A stretch of 64,000 nt of DNA, taken from positions 62,001-126,000 of the forward strand of contig NZ_JABTEX010000002.1 of assembly GCF_015711645.1 (NCBI RefSeq). Reading direction: 5' to 3'. Under the pieces are notes generated by a model that saw only the letters and a list, made by a program, of their open reading frames with translations, did not search any database and was not told the origin of the DNA. The position numbers and the translations under genes were made by a program. Numbering within the stretch: the first letter of the stretch is position 1; the number at the start of each line of letters is the position of its first letter. This DNA is from Planomonospora sp. ID82291 (GTDB lineage Bacteria > Actinomycetota > Actinomycetes > Streptosporangiales > Streptosporangiaceae). Positions 25,842 through 33,491 of the stretch are shown here, piece by piece.

Positions 25842-26276
25842 CTACTCCCTGGGGTAGACGAGCGCGGTCGCGCCCTCGATCTCGATGACGTCGACGGAGA
25901 CGCCGGCCGGGATCACCAGCGTCTCGTCGTAGGCCCGGGCCGACCACTCCTCGCCGCCGATGCGGACCCGGCCGTCCCGGCCGGTCACCTCGCGGGTCAC
26001 GTAGGCGGTCCTGCCGACGAGGGCCTGGACGCCGAACCGCTGGTCCGGTGGGGGCGGCTTCAGGTGCCGCCGGGCGATGGGCCGGATCAGGACCACCCCG
26101 GCCACGAGGGACCCGGCGAAGGCGATCAGCTGCAGTGGGACCGGGAGCCCGAGGAGGGCCGCGGCGGAGGCGAACAGCGCCGCCCCGCCGAGCAGGCCGA
26201 GCGCGGTGGTCAGGGTGAAGATCTCGGCGACGCCCAGCACCACGGCGAGGATCAACCAGATGAGCCAATCATCCAT
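25842..26276 (-). CDS. NfeD-family membrane protein
   Basis: 144 residues. MDDWLIWLILAVVLGVAEIF starts the first of about three TM segments, and an OB-fold follows at the C-terminus (LVGRTAYVTREVTGRDGRVRIGGEEWSARA, typical of NfeD). The ATG at 26276 has GGAGGG 7 nt upstream; an earlier ATG at 26300 adds eight unlikely residues. Partner of the downstream SPFH protein. Confidence 0.93.
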   Translation of the reverse strand: MDDWLIWLILAVVLGVAEIFTLTTALGLLGGAALFASAAALLGLPVPLQLIAFAGSLVAGVVLIRPIARRHLKPPPPDQRFGVQALVGRTAYVTREVTGRDGRVRIGGEEWSARAYDETLVIPAGVSVDVIEIEGATALVYPRE

Positions 26277-26378
26277 GTCGCGGCCCTCCTGTCCTGCCAA
26301 CGGCTCCGGCGTCCGGCGGGTTCCCGGTTTCCACCGTATGCCCCCGCCGACCGCGCTGTCAGGGCCCGTGCGGGACGG

Positions 26379-27605
26379 TCAGAGGCTGCGGCGGAGGGTG
26401 TCGCCGGCGTTCTCGCCGGAGTCGCGCACGAGGTCGTCGTGGAGGGCGCTGCCCGCCAGCCACTCGGCCCAGGAGAGCTGCCAGTAGCCCCAGCCGTTGT
26501 CCCACTCCAGCTCGCGGTCGGTGCCGCGGATGACGACAGGGTCGCCGCGCAGGGAGGTGGAGTAGAACCAGGCGGCCTGGTCGGGGCGGGCGTTGACGCA
26601 CCCGTGGCTGACGTTGACCCGGCCCTGGGCCCAGACGTTGTCCTTGGCGTGGACGTACTCGCCGCTGTTCGAGATGCGCACGGCGTGGCCGATCATGACG
26701 TCGTAGTAGCCCGGGTCGCCCTTGCTCCGGTTCGGCGAGATCATGCGGACCGGGTTGGCCTTGTCCATCGTCAGGTGCACGCCGCTCGTCGTGGTGTACT
26801 CGCGGGTCGTGGCCATGCCCGCGCTGATGGCCATGCGCTGGACGACCTTCCCGTCGCGCTCGACCGTCATCCGGTGGGTCCGGGTGTCGATGGCGCTGGT
26901 CTGCCGGCGGCCGACGCCGAACCGCACGCCGTGGTCGGAGGTGCCGTAGACGTCCTTGGCGGCGCGGACCCCGGACAGGTGGGCGACGAAGTCGACCTTC
27001 GTCCCGGCCGGCCAGTAGCGGCGGGGGCGGTAGATCACCCGGGTGTCGCCCGCCCAGTGCCAGGCGCCCTCGACCGGTGCGTCGGTGCGCACCTCCAGGG
27101 CCCGTTCGACGGATACCCGGTCCTTCACCGGGGTGTCGAAGTCGACGATGATCGGCATGCCGACGCCGACCGTCTCGCCGGGCGACGGGGTGACGGCCGC
27201 CACCGTGAAGGTCTGGGCGGGGGTGAACGTGCGGAAGGCGCCGGTGGCGCTCGCCCGGGTGCCGCCGGGCCCCGCCGCGGTGGCGCTCACGGCGTAGTCC
27301 CGGCCGGGGGTCAGGGCGTGGTCGGAGCGCCAGACGGTCCTGCCGGGGTCGAAGCGGCCCGCGACCGGGGCGCCGCCCGCGGAGACGGCCACCCCGGTCA
27401 GCGCGCCCGCGCTGGTGCGGACGGTCAGGCCCCGGGTGGTCGGCGCCTGCCGGGAACCGGGCGCCGGGTCGATCGTGATGGAGGGCGTCGCGGCCTTCTC
27501 CCCGGGTGCGTCACCGTCGGTGAACCAGGAGCAGCCCGCCGCGAGGAGGGCGGACAGCGCCAGGAGCGCGAGGAGGAGGGGGAGGGGGGCCGCGGGGCGC
27601 CGCAT
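26379..27605 (-). CDS. L,D-transpeptidase lipoprotein
   Basis: 408 residues. A lipoprotein signal ends at LLAAGC (Cys 25). Two Ig-like domains (about 45-140 and 140-255) precede the YkuD catalytic domain, with the motif SHGCVNARP carrying nucleophile C336 and HAKDNVWAQGRVNVSHG. The order is that of actinobacterial Ldt enzymes, which form 3-3 cross-links in peptidoglycan outside the membrane. The C-terminal Trp-rich tail (WDNGWGYWQLSWAEWL) is typical. Single gene. Confidence 0.95.
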   Translation of the reverse strand: MRRPAAPLPLLLALLALSALLAAGCSWFTDGDAPGEKAATPSITIDPAPGSRQAPTTRGLTVRTSAGALTGVAVSAGGAPVAGRFDPGRTVWRSDHALTPGRDYAVSATAAGPGGTRASATGAFRTFTPAQTFTVAAVTPSPGETVGVGMPIIVDFDTPVKDRVSVERALEVRTDAPVEGAWHWAGDTRVIYRPRRYWPAGTKVDFVAHLSGVRAAKDVYGTSDHGVRFGVGRRQTSAIDTRTHRMTVERDGKVVQRMAISAGMATTREYTTTSGVHLTMDKANPVRMISPNRSKGDPGYYDVMIGHAVRISNSGEYVHAKDNVWAQGRVNVSHGCVNARPDQAAWFYSTSLRGDPVVIRGTDRELEWDNGWGYWQLSWAEWLAGSALHDDLVRDSGENAGDTLRRSL

Positions 27606-27692
27606 CGGTTCCTGCCTTTGGAGTGCGTGGACGGTCGGCTGTCAAGAGTAGCGGCAGGTTACCGTTCGAGCACTCCGAGTGACAATATGCGC

Positions 27693-28847
27693 TTACCGGG
27701 CGGGCAGGATGGTTCCGGACACCTCGCCGAGGGTGATCAGACCCCCCTCCGGACCCGGCGCGGTGGCGGTGACGGTGACCGTGTCGCCGTCCTCCAGGAA
27801 GGCCCGGACCGATCCGTCGGAGAGCGTGACCGGCTCGGCCCCGTTCCAGGTGAGCTCGATCAGCGACCCCCGCTGGCCGGCCTCGGGACCGGAGACCGTA
27901 CCGCTGGCGAACAGGTCGCCGACCCTTAAGGAAGCGCCGTTGACGGTCATGTGGGCGAGCATCTGGTCGGGGGTCCAGTACATCCCCCGGTACGGCGGGC
28001 GGGAGACGACCTCCCCGTTCAGCCGCACCTCCAGGGTCAGGTCGAGCCCCCAGTCCTCGGTGCGCCGCAGGTAGTCGAGCGGCTCGGGATCCTGCGCGCG
28101 GCCCGGCACGCGGGCGCCGGCCAGGGCCTCCAGCGGGGTGATCCACGGGGAGACCGAGGTGGCGAAGGATTTACCGAGAAAGGGCCCGAGCGGGACGTAC
28201 TCCCAGGCCTGGATGTCGCGCGCGCTCCAGTCGTTGACGAGCGTCACCCCGAAGACGTGGTCGGCGAACCGGCCCGGCCGCTCGCCCAGCGCGGTCGGCG
28301 CGCCGACGACGAAGCCGAGCTCCGCCTCGATGTCCAGCTTGGCCGAGGGGCCGAAGACCCCGGCGCCGCGCTGCCCGGACGGCCGGACGACCGGGGTGCC
28401 GGAGGCGACGACGGTCCCGGCCCGGCCGTGGTAGCCGACCGGCAGGTGCCGCCAGTTGGGCTTCAGCGGCTCCTCGTCGGGCCGGAACATCCGGCCGAGG
28501 TTGGCGGCGTGCTCCAGCGAGCAGTAGAAGTCGACGTAGTCGGCCACCTCGATCGGCAGGTGCAGCTCCACCCGGTCGAGCGGGACCAGGTGGAGTCCGG
28601 CGGCGACCGGGTCGGTGGCCAGCTTGCTGCGGATCAGCGCCCGGGTGTCGTGCCAGGCCGCGGAGCCCCTGGCCAGGAAGGCGTTGAGCGAGCCGGTGGC
28701 GAACACCTCGTCGTGCAGCGCCTCGGCCAGGTCGAGCACGTGGTCGCCGTACCGGACGCCGACCCGGGGGGTCGCGCCGGGCCGGTCGGCCCGGGTGAAG
28801 ACCCCGTAGGGCAGGTGGTCGAGGCCCCAGGGGGATGCGGCCGTCAC
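27693..28847 (-). CDS. fahA: Fumarylacetoacetase
   Basis: 384 residues. N-terminal SH3-like domain (WGLDHLPYGVFTRADRPGATPRVGVRYGDHVLDL) and the FAH fold with YCSLEHAANLGRMFRPDEEPLKPNWRHLPVGYHGRAGTV, KLDIEAELGFVVG, LVNDWSARDIQAWEYVPLGPFLGKSF. It hydrolyses fumarylacetoacetate to fumarate and acetoacetate, the last step of tyrosine/homogentisate degradation. The GTG at 28847 overlaps the preceding stop (GTGA), making it the third gene of a coupled operon. Confidence 0.95.
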   Translation of the reverse strand: MTAASPWGLDHLPYGVFTRADRPGATPRVGVRYGDHVLDLAEALHDEVFATGSLNAFLARGSAAWHDTRALIRSKLATDPVAAGLHLVPLDRVELHLPIEVADYVDFYCSLEHAANLGRMFRPDEEPLKPNWRHLPVGYHGRAGTVVASGTPVVRPSGQRGAGVFGPSAKLDIEAELGFVVGAPTALGERPGRFADHVFGVTLVNDWSARDIQAWEYVPLGPFLGKSFATSVSPWITPLEALAGARVPGRAQDPEPLDYLRRTEDWGLDLTLEVRLNGEVVSRPPYRGMYWTPDQMLAHMTVNGASLRVGDLFASGTVSGPEAGQRGSLIELTWNGAEPVTLSDGSVRAFLEDGDTVTVTATAPGPEGGLITLGEVSGTILPAR

Positions 28848-29749
28848 GCGTTCTCCTCTCCGGGCCGGATCCCGGTCCCGGGTCCGTTCCCGTTCCCGGC
28901 TCCGGTCCCGGCTCCGTTCCCGGTCCCGGCTCCGTTCCCGGTCCCGGGTTCGGTCGCGAGTCCGGGCTCGATCAGGTCGAGGGCCAGCAGGTCCTCGATC
29001 GGGGTGGCCGTGTTGCACGAGCCGTACGACACCAGCAGCTCCCGGGCCCGCCGGGCGGCGTCACCGGGCACCGCGCGCGCCTGCCGTACCAGCTCGCCCA
29101 CGTCGGTCAGCTTGAGCACCGGCACCGGGTCGCGGCCCTCGACCGCCGCGCAGACCGCCAGGACCAGGTTGACGAAGCCGTGCCGGTCGGTGCCGAGCGC
29201 CGGGTCGAAGTGCCGGACCGCGTGGTGCAGCCCGGCCGTGGCCTTGAAGGGGGTGCCGCGGCGGACGCAGTGGGCGATGAAGGCCCCCAGGTCGTGGGCG
29301 CTGGGGAAGTCCTCCGGCTCCGAGCCGCCGCACCGGACCTTCAGCCCGACCCCGTCGGGCAGGCGGACGGGCAGCTGGGCGGGGGCGACCTCGACGAACT
29401 GGCGGGCCTTGGAGTCCGTCTCCAGCGGGGGCCGCCCGGCCGGCGGCTCGATCCGCCCGGAAGGCGTCGCGAAGCGCGCGCCCGGGATCTCGATCAGCTC
29501 GACCTCCAGGCCGTCGAGCGGCGGCGGCTCCTCGGTGTCGAGGATCAGCCCGAGCCGGAGCGGCAGGGGCGCCTCCTCCAGGTGGACGCGGAGCACCGGC
29601 AGACGGCTGGCCGGGCAGAGGAAGCGGTGGGTGAGCACCGGGTCGCGCCGCTCCAGGTCGGCCCGGTGCCGGGCCAGCGCCTCGTCCATGGGCAGCGCGG
29701 TGGGCGGGAACAGCCCGGCGTCGTCGACGAGGTCGTGGAAGAGGTTCAC
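28844..29749 (-). CDS. Unknown protein between hmgA and fumarylacetoacetase, candidate pathway enzyme
   Basis: 301 residues from a GTG at 29749 that overlaps the hmgA stop (GTGA); its own stop overlaps the fahA GTG in the same way. I do not recognise the family. Conserved-looking blocks include NLFHDLVDDAGLFPPTALPM, GLKVRCGGSEPEDFPSAHDL, RGTPFKATAGLHHAVRHFD and HGFVNLVLAV, suggestive of a soluble alpha/beta enzyme with His and Asp clusters. The C-terminus is a Gly/Thr/Asn repeat (GTGNGAGTGNGAG) and probably disordered. Homogentisate degradation needs a maleylacetoacetate isomerase between the flanking enzymes; this is neither a GST-type nor, by visible motifs, a DinB-type isomerase, so a new isomerase is one option and an accessory role another. 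Confidence 0.7.
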   Translation of the reverse strand: MNLFHDLVDDAGLFPPTALPMDEALARHRADLERRDPVLTHRFLCPASRLPVLRVHLEEAPLPLRLGLILDTEEPPPLDGLEVELIEIPGARFATPSGRIEPPAGRPPLETDSKARQFVEVAPAQLPVRLPDGVGLKVRCGGSEPEDFPSAHDLGAFIAHCVRRGTPFKATAGLHHAVRHFDPALGTDRHGFVNLVLAVCAAVEGRDPVPVLKLTDVGELVRQARAVPGDAARRARELLVSYGSCNTATPIEDLLALDLIEPGLATEPGTGNGAGTGNGAGTGAGNGNGPGTGIRPGEENA

Positions 29750-30915
29750 CGCGACCACGTCCAGGCGTAGGCGGGGTCCTCGACCGAGAGCCCGGCGGGG
29801 CCCAGGTCGAGCGGGCGGAAGGTGTCGACCATGACGGCCAGCTCGTTGGTGCGGGTGTGGCCCTGCCGCACCGCCTCCAGCACGGCCTCGACGGCGCCGG
29901 GCTGCGGCCCGTGGGTGAACCCGGCGGGGTGCAGCGAGACCGAGCCGACGTCGATGCCGGAGCCCTTGCGCGCGGTGTAGTCGCCGCCCGCGTAGAACAT
30001 CAGCTCGTCGGAGTCGACGTTGTGGTGGTTGTACGGGATCGGCACGGCGTCCGGGTGGAAGTCCAGCGGGCGCGGGCAGAAGGAGCAGATCACGAAGTTC
30101 GGGCCCTCGAAGGTCTGGTGGACCGGCGGCGGGGCGTGGATGCCCTTCACGATCGGCTCGAAGTCGTTGATGTTGAACGCGTAGGGGTACAGGCAGCCGT
30201 CCCAGCCGACCACGTCGAAGGGGTGGTTGCGGTAGACCAGCCGGGTCAGCCCGCCGCGCGTGCGGACCAGCACCGGGACGTCCTCGCCCTCGGCGGTCAG
30301 CGGCTCGGCCGGGGTGCGCAGGTCGCGCTCGCAGTAGGGGGCGTGCTCCAGGAACTGGCCGTACTTCGACAGGTAGCGCTTGGGCGGGCGGATGTGCCCG
30401 GACGCCTCGACGACGAAGGCCGTCACCCGGCCCCGCGGCACCCAGCGGTGGATCGTGCCGGTCGGCACCACCACGTAGTCGCCCTCGCCGGCCTCGATGG
30501 CGCCGTAGGTCGACTCGAAGGCGACCCGGCCGCTCGCGACGTAGACGCACTCGTCGCCCATGGAGTTGCGGTAGAGGCCGCTGGGCGCCTCGGTCGCGGC
30601 GTACGACAGGCGGACGTCGGCGTTGCCCGCGATCAGCCCGCGGCCGGTGACGAGGTCGCCCCCGGCGGGCAGGTCCTGGGTGCGGAAGTGGCGGGGGGAG
30701 AGCGGCAGGTTGGGCGTCAGGACGGCGGCCTCGTCGGGCTCCACCGCCTCGGCCTTGACGATCGCCGTGGGCAGGTGGCGGTGGTAGAGGAGCGAGGAGT
30801 CGCTGGAGAACCCCTCCTCGCCCATCAGTTCCTCGGCGTACAGCCCGCCGTCGGGCCGCCGGAACTGGACGTGCCGTTTGCGGGGTACCTCCCCCACGAC
30901 GCGGTAGTACGGCAT
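29746..30915 (-). CDS. hmgA: Homogentisate 1,2-dioxygenase
   Basis: 389 residues from the ATG at 30915 (GGGAG upstream). It opens the ring of homogentisate to maleylacetoacetate using Fe(II). A cupin fold is visible (SMGDECVYVASGRVAFESTYGAIEAGEGDYVVVPTGTIHRW), and metal-binding regions NHHNVDSDELMFYAGGDY and SLHPAGFTHGPQPGA. The ending DPAYAWTWSR is typical. First gene of a coupled three-gene operon. An in-frame upstream extension to 31056 is Arg-rich and rejected. An inverted repeat in the promoter may be its operator. Confidence 0.95.
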   Translation of the reverse strand: MPYYRVVGEVPRKRHVQFRRPDGGLYAEELMGEEGFSSDSSLLYHRHLPTAIVKAEAVEPDEAAVLTPNLPLSPRHFRTQDLPAGGDLVTGRGLIAGNADVRLSYAATEAPSGLYRNSMGDECVYVASGRVAFESTYGAIEAGEGDYVVVPTGTIHRWVPRGRVTAFVVEASGHIRPPKRYLSKYGQFLEHAPYCERDLRTPAEPLTAEGEDVPVLVRTRGGLTRLVYRNHPFDVVGWDGCLYPYAFNINDFEPIVKGIHAPPPVHQTFEGPNFVICSFCPRPLDFHPDAVPIPYNHHNVDSDELMFYAGGDYTARKGSGIDVGSVSLHPAGFTHGPQPGAVEAVLEAVRQGHTRTNELAVMVDTFRPLDLGPAGLSVEDPAYAWTWSR

Positions 30916-30932
30916 GCGCTTCTCCCGTATTT

Positions 30933-30947
30933 GTCCGTTTATCGGAC
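30933..30947. promoter_or_regulatory. GTCCG-TTTAT-CGGAC inverted repeat upstream of hmgA
   Basis: A 15-bp palindrome with AT-rich centre lies 18 bp upstream of the hmgA ATG, within otherwise GC-rich sequence. A second GTCC follows at 30953. It could be the operator of the homogentisate operon. Confidence 0.5.
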
Positions 30948-30989
30948 GTAAGTGTCCTCTATACGAACAACCATCCGCCACCGCGCCGG

Positions 30990-31355
30990 GTGCTGTCAAA
31001 CATCGCCGCCGGAGCCTTCCCCGGGTTCGGCTCCGGCACGGCTCGGTCTCCTCCACGCCGACGGGAGGCCGCGACGTACGGCGGGAGACGGTCCTCGCCT
31101 GCGAAGGCCGCGCGGGGACGGGCGGTCGAGTACCGCCGCCGGAGCCTCGACGAGACCGACCAGAAGATCATCGATCACGTCCGGGAGTACGGCTTCGTCA
31201 CCAACCGGACGATTCAGCGGTTGTTCGACATCCACCTGTTCGCGGCGAGGGACATCCTGAACTCCCTCCGGGAGCGGGAACTCCTCGACAAGATCGGAGA
31301 AGCCAGGGGCGGGAAGGGCGTCCGTTACGGACCCGGACCGAAGTTTCCCAGGTGA
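30990..31355 (+). CDS. Small winged-helix protein, probably C-terminal fragment of a larger regulator
   Basis: Residues about 50-121 read as a helix-turn-helix domain: LDETDQKIIDHVREYGFVTNRTIQRLFDIHLFAARDILNSLRERELLDKIGEARGGKGVRYGPGPKFPR. This strongly resembles the C-terminal winged helix of AlbA-type ATP-binding regulators. The N-terminal 45 codons (from GTG 30990) are low-complexity Ser/Arg/Gly with no similarity to that family and no good ribosome site. It may therefore be a decayed gene, or a short DNA-binding protein starting further in. Its stop is 22 bp from the convergent membrane protein stop. Confidence 0.5.
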   Translation: MLSNIAAGAFPGFGSGTARSPPRRREAATYGGRRSSPAKAARGRAVEYRRRSLDETDQKIIDHVREYGFVTNRTIQRLFDIHLFAARDILNSLRERELLDKIGEARGGKGVRYGPGPKFPR

Positions 31356-31377
31356 GCTGTGACCCGTCCTCGGCCGG

Positions 31378-32073
31378 TCACCCGAGGACGAGGCCCGCCA
31401 GGCGGCCGAGGGCCACCGCGGCGGCCACGGCGGCGAGGGCCAGGCCGATCGAGAGCAGGCAGCCCGTCCCGCCGTCCCATCTCTTCCGCGGCGCCGGTTC
31501 CCGCTCCGGGCCGAACCAGATCGGCCGGGGTTCGAGCAGGAGGAACAGGAGCGCGCCGAGCTGCCCGACGGTGAACAGCCAGAACCACGCCCACCGGTTG
31601 CCCAGCCGGGGCGTCGAGCCCAGCATGATGAGGAAGGCCGCCACCCAGGCCACGCCGACCCACCGGCCGAGGCCGTCGCCGGGGACGGCGAACGGCCAGT
31701 CGGGGAAGAATCCGTCGGCGTCCGGGTCGTGTTCCGGTTCGGCGAGTCTGGGCCGGTCCGCGCCGAGATCGCGGTGGAGCCGCGCGACCGGGTAGACCGC
31801 GGGGCCGTCGCCCACCGGCAGGCCCTGGACCTCGCGCCAGGCCAGCGGCCCCTCCGCCCACGCCAGCCGGTAGACGTCACCGTCCTGCTCCCGGTAGTCG
31901 ACGTGGGTGACCCGGCCGGCTCCGGCCGCGGCGCGGAAGTCCTCCAGGGTGCGCTCCGCCGGGGACGCGCGCAGCGCGGAGACCAGCACGCCCCAGAGCA
32001 GGAGCGCGAGCAGCGCGATCCGTACGGCGAGCCCCACGGCCCACCACGGCGTGCGCGTCCGCTCCGGTGCCAT
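31378..32073 (-). CDS. Membrane protein of unknown function
   Basis: 231 residues with about four TM segments (RIALLALLLWGVLVSAL; GVAWVAAFLIMLGS; WAWFWLFTVGQLGALLFLLL; LLSIGLALAAVAAAVAL) and an extracytoplasmic loop of about 85 residues after TM1 (TLEDFRAAAGAGRVTHVDYREQDGDVYRLAW). The loop resembles short unnamed domains in actinobacterial membrane proteins; I cannot name it. Single gene with a weak ribosome site (AGAAAGAAAAC). Confidence 0.7.
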   Translation of the reverse strand: MAPERTRTPWWAVGLAVRIALLALLLWGVLVSALRASPAERTLEDFRAAAGAGRVTHVDYREQDGDVYRLAWAEGPLAWREVQGLPVGDGPAVYPVARLHRDLGADRPRLAEPEHDPDADGFFPDWPFAVPGDGLGRWVGVAWVAAFLIMLGSTPRLGNRWAWFWLFTVGQLGALLFLLLEPRPIWFGPEREPAPRKRWDGGTGCLLSIGLALAAVAAAVALGRLAGLVLG

Positions 32074-32107
32074 GTTTTCTTTCTACTCGATCACCGCTCG
32101 CCGGGAG

Positions 32108-32232
32108 CGCTCCGATCACCCGGTGGTCCGCGGACAGCATCCGGAACCGGTACTCCCACATCCGCCGGTCGGCGATCGCCGCGTGCACGAACACCACGGC
32201 GGGTCCCCGACCGGCCCCGTGGTCGTCCTGCC
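32108..32232 (-). pseudogene. Remnant of an alpha/beta hydrolase amino-terminal region
   Basis: The minus strand encodes GRGPAVVFVHAAIADRRMW followed by EYRFRMLSADHRVI, the first strand, oxyanion region and second strand of a lipase-like alpha/beta hydrolase (compare GPAVVFLHAGVADRRMWD in that family). The similarity then ends abruptly, before any catalytic Ser motif, and no start with ribosome site precedes it. It is best explained as a fragment left by a deletion. Confidence 0.7.
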
Positions 32233-32279
32233 GGACGGTGTGTGGTCGTTCTGCCGATGGGGTGGTGGTCGTTCTGCCG
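32220..32279. repeat. TGGTCGTYCTGCCG direct repeats, 23-bp period
   Basis: The 14-mer TGGTCGTYCTGCCG starts at 32220, 32243 and 32266, each 23 bp apart. The spacing is about two helical turns and the intervening bases vary, more like protein-binding sites than a slippage repeat. Confidence 0.6.
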
Positions 32280-32406
32280 CTGATTCGGTTAGCGATCTGC
32301 CGGGGCATGCGTGGGCGGTCCGCCGAAGGGCGCACGACCGCTCCGCCGTCGGGGCGTGCCGAAGGAGGACGTCTCCGGACGCGGGCGGCGAGGGGCGGAA
32401 AACCGT

Positions 32407-32444
32407 TTGCGCGCGGGTGAGGCCGGTGCCTAGCCTGGGCCGCA
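32407..32444 (+). promoter_or_regulatory. Promoter of the erm leader transcript
   Basis: TTGCGC (-35, 32407-32412), an 18-bp spacer and TAGCCT (-10, 32431-32436) place the transcript start at or next to the leader ATG at 32444. The A-rich GGAAAACCG directly before the -35 is reminiscent of WhiB7-type promoters; that link is only suggestive. Confidence 0.6.
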
Positions 32445-32512
32445 TGTCGCTTCCGTGCCATGGGCCGATCTTCTTCGTCCGCATCCGCCGCAGCCCGGCT
32501 CCGGGCCGGTAG
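32444..32512 (+). CDS. erm leader peptide
   Basis: A 22-residue ORF ends 79 bp before erm. It contains PIFFVRIRR, combining the IFVI-like and Arg-rich stalling motifs known from macrolide-responsive Erm leaders. It has no Shine-Dalgarno and its ATG coincides with the predicted transcript start, so it would be translated leaderless, as in some actinomycete erm genes. Downstream an inverted repeat (32554-32573) could fold so as to hide the erm start. Drug-induced stalling on this peptide would then open erm translation. Confidence 0.6.
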   Translation: MSLPCHGPIFFVRIRRSPAPGR

Positions 32513-32553
32513 GGGGAGGGGACCCGCTTCCTCCTGCGCGTGCCCTGGGGCCT

Positions 32554-32573
32554 CCGAGACCTGTTCATCTCGG
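32554..32573 (+). promoter_or_regulatory. Possible attenuator stem before erm
   Basis: CCGAGA pairs with TCTCGG over 8 nt. GGGGGAGG/CCTCCT segments upstream could form alternative pairs with the leader. The stem is immediately before GAAAGGG, the erm ribosome site. Confidence 0.5.
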
Positions 32574-32591
32574 ACCCGAAAGGGCAACACT

Positions 32592-33443
32592 GTGGCGCAG
32601 TCCTTCGCTCACGGAAACCATTCGCACACCCAGCGCGCCGTCCGCAACGGCGGCGGCGGCCGTACCGGTGGCCGGACGGCCCGCGACCGGGACCGGCGTG
32701 TCCTGTCGCAGAATCTCATGGTCGACCCGGACGCGGTCACCCGCGTGGTCGAGGCCGCCGGCCCGCACGACCTGGTCCTCGAACCGGGCGCGGGGGAGGG
32801 CGTGCTGACCCGGGCGTTCGCCGAGACCTGCGGTCAGGTCGTCGGCTACGAGATCGACCCGCTGCTCGCCGGGAAGCTGGCCGCCCGCACTTCGGGCGAT
32901 GAGCGCATCCGCGTCGTCCGGGGGGACTTCCTGGCCGCCCGCGCGCCGCGCGAGCCGTTCGCGGTCGCCGGGAACATCCCCTACGCGGTCACCTCGAAGA
33001 TCGTGGACTGGTGCCTGCGGGCGCCTGGACTCACCTCGGCCACCCTGGTGACCCAGTCGGAGTACGCGCGCAAGCGCACCGGCGACTTCGGCCGCTGGAG
33101 CATGCTGACCGTGCGGACGTGGCCCTGGTACCGCTGGGAGCTGCTGGACGGCATCGGCCGCGAGGCGTTCCGGCCCGTCCCCGCGGTCGACTCCGCGATC
33201 CTGCGGATCGAGCGCCGTACGGCCGCACCCGGGCAGGCCGTGCCCGACCTGCCCGGTTACCGGGACTTCGTCGAGTACGGCTTCACCGGGCTGGGCGGCT
33301 CCCTGCACGCGACCCTGCGGCTCCGCCACCCGGCGGACCGGGTCGACGCGGCCTTCGCCGCCGCGGGCGTCGACCCGGACGCGGTCGTCGCGCACGTCCA
33401 CCCCGACCGGTGGCGGGTCCTCTACGAGCACCTGCACCGGTGA
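32592..33443 (+). CDS. erm: 23S rRNA (adenine-2058 N6) methyltransferase, MLS resistance
   Basis: 283 residues from the GTG at 32592 (GAAAGGG 7 nt upstream). A basic, Gly/His-rich leader of about 35 residues precedes the KsgA/Dim1-type fold: RRVLSQNLMVD (QN at 40-41), SAM motif I VLEPGAGEG (62-70), acidic motif GYEID, and catalytic NIPY (128-131). Erm enzymes methylate A2058 and block macrolides, lincosamides and streptogramin B. The C-terminal domain is complete (HVHPDRWRVLYEHL). It stands alone behind a leader peptide. It may protect the host from its own product or a competitor's. An in-frame upstream extension overlaps the leader and is rejected. Confidence 0.93.
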   Translation: MAQSFAHGNHSHTQRAVRNGGGGRTGGRTARDRDRRVLSQNLMVDPDAVTRVVEAAGPHDLVLEPGAGEGVLTRAFAETCGQVVGYEIDPLLAGKLAARTSGDERIRVVRGDFLAARAPREPFAVAGNIPYAVTSKIVDWCLRAPGLTSATLVTQSEYARKRTGDFGRWSMLTVRTWPWYRWELLDGIGREAFRPVPAVDSAILRIERRTAAPGQAVPDLPGYRDFVEYGFTGLGGSLHATLRLRHPADRVDAAFAAAGVDPDAVVAHVHPDRWRVLYEHLHR

Positions 33444-33445
33444 CC

Positions 33446-33463
33446 GCACGGCCGGGGCCGTGC
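33446..33463. terminator. Hairpin after erm
   Basis: GCACGGCC and GGCCGTGC form an 8-bp stem over two bases immediately after the erm stop, extended by the outer pair TGACCG/CGGTCA. It sits between convergent erm and IclR genes and may end transcription both ways. Confidence 0.6.
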
Positions 33464-33491
33464 CGTACGGTCACCGGCCGTCCGGCCGGGG

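Larger units (their letters stand above)
32074..32443. other. 370-bp intergenic region with hydrolase remnant and direct repeats
   Basis: It holds a decayed alpha/beta-hydrolase fragment (32108-32232, minus), a three-copy 23-bp-period repeat (32220-32279), and the erm promoter at its right end. No intact gene is seen. Confidence 0.7.

Noticed and set aside
29746-31056. HmgA starting 47 codons upstream at 31056
   Set aside because: The extension is Arg-rich, crosses the promoter palindrome and lacks a ribosome site; ATG 30915 with GGGAG gives the standard N-terminus.
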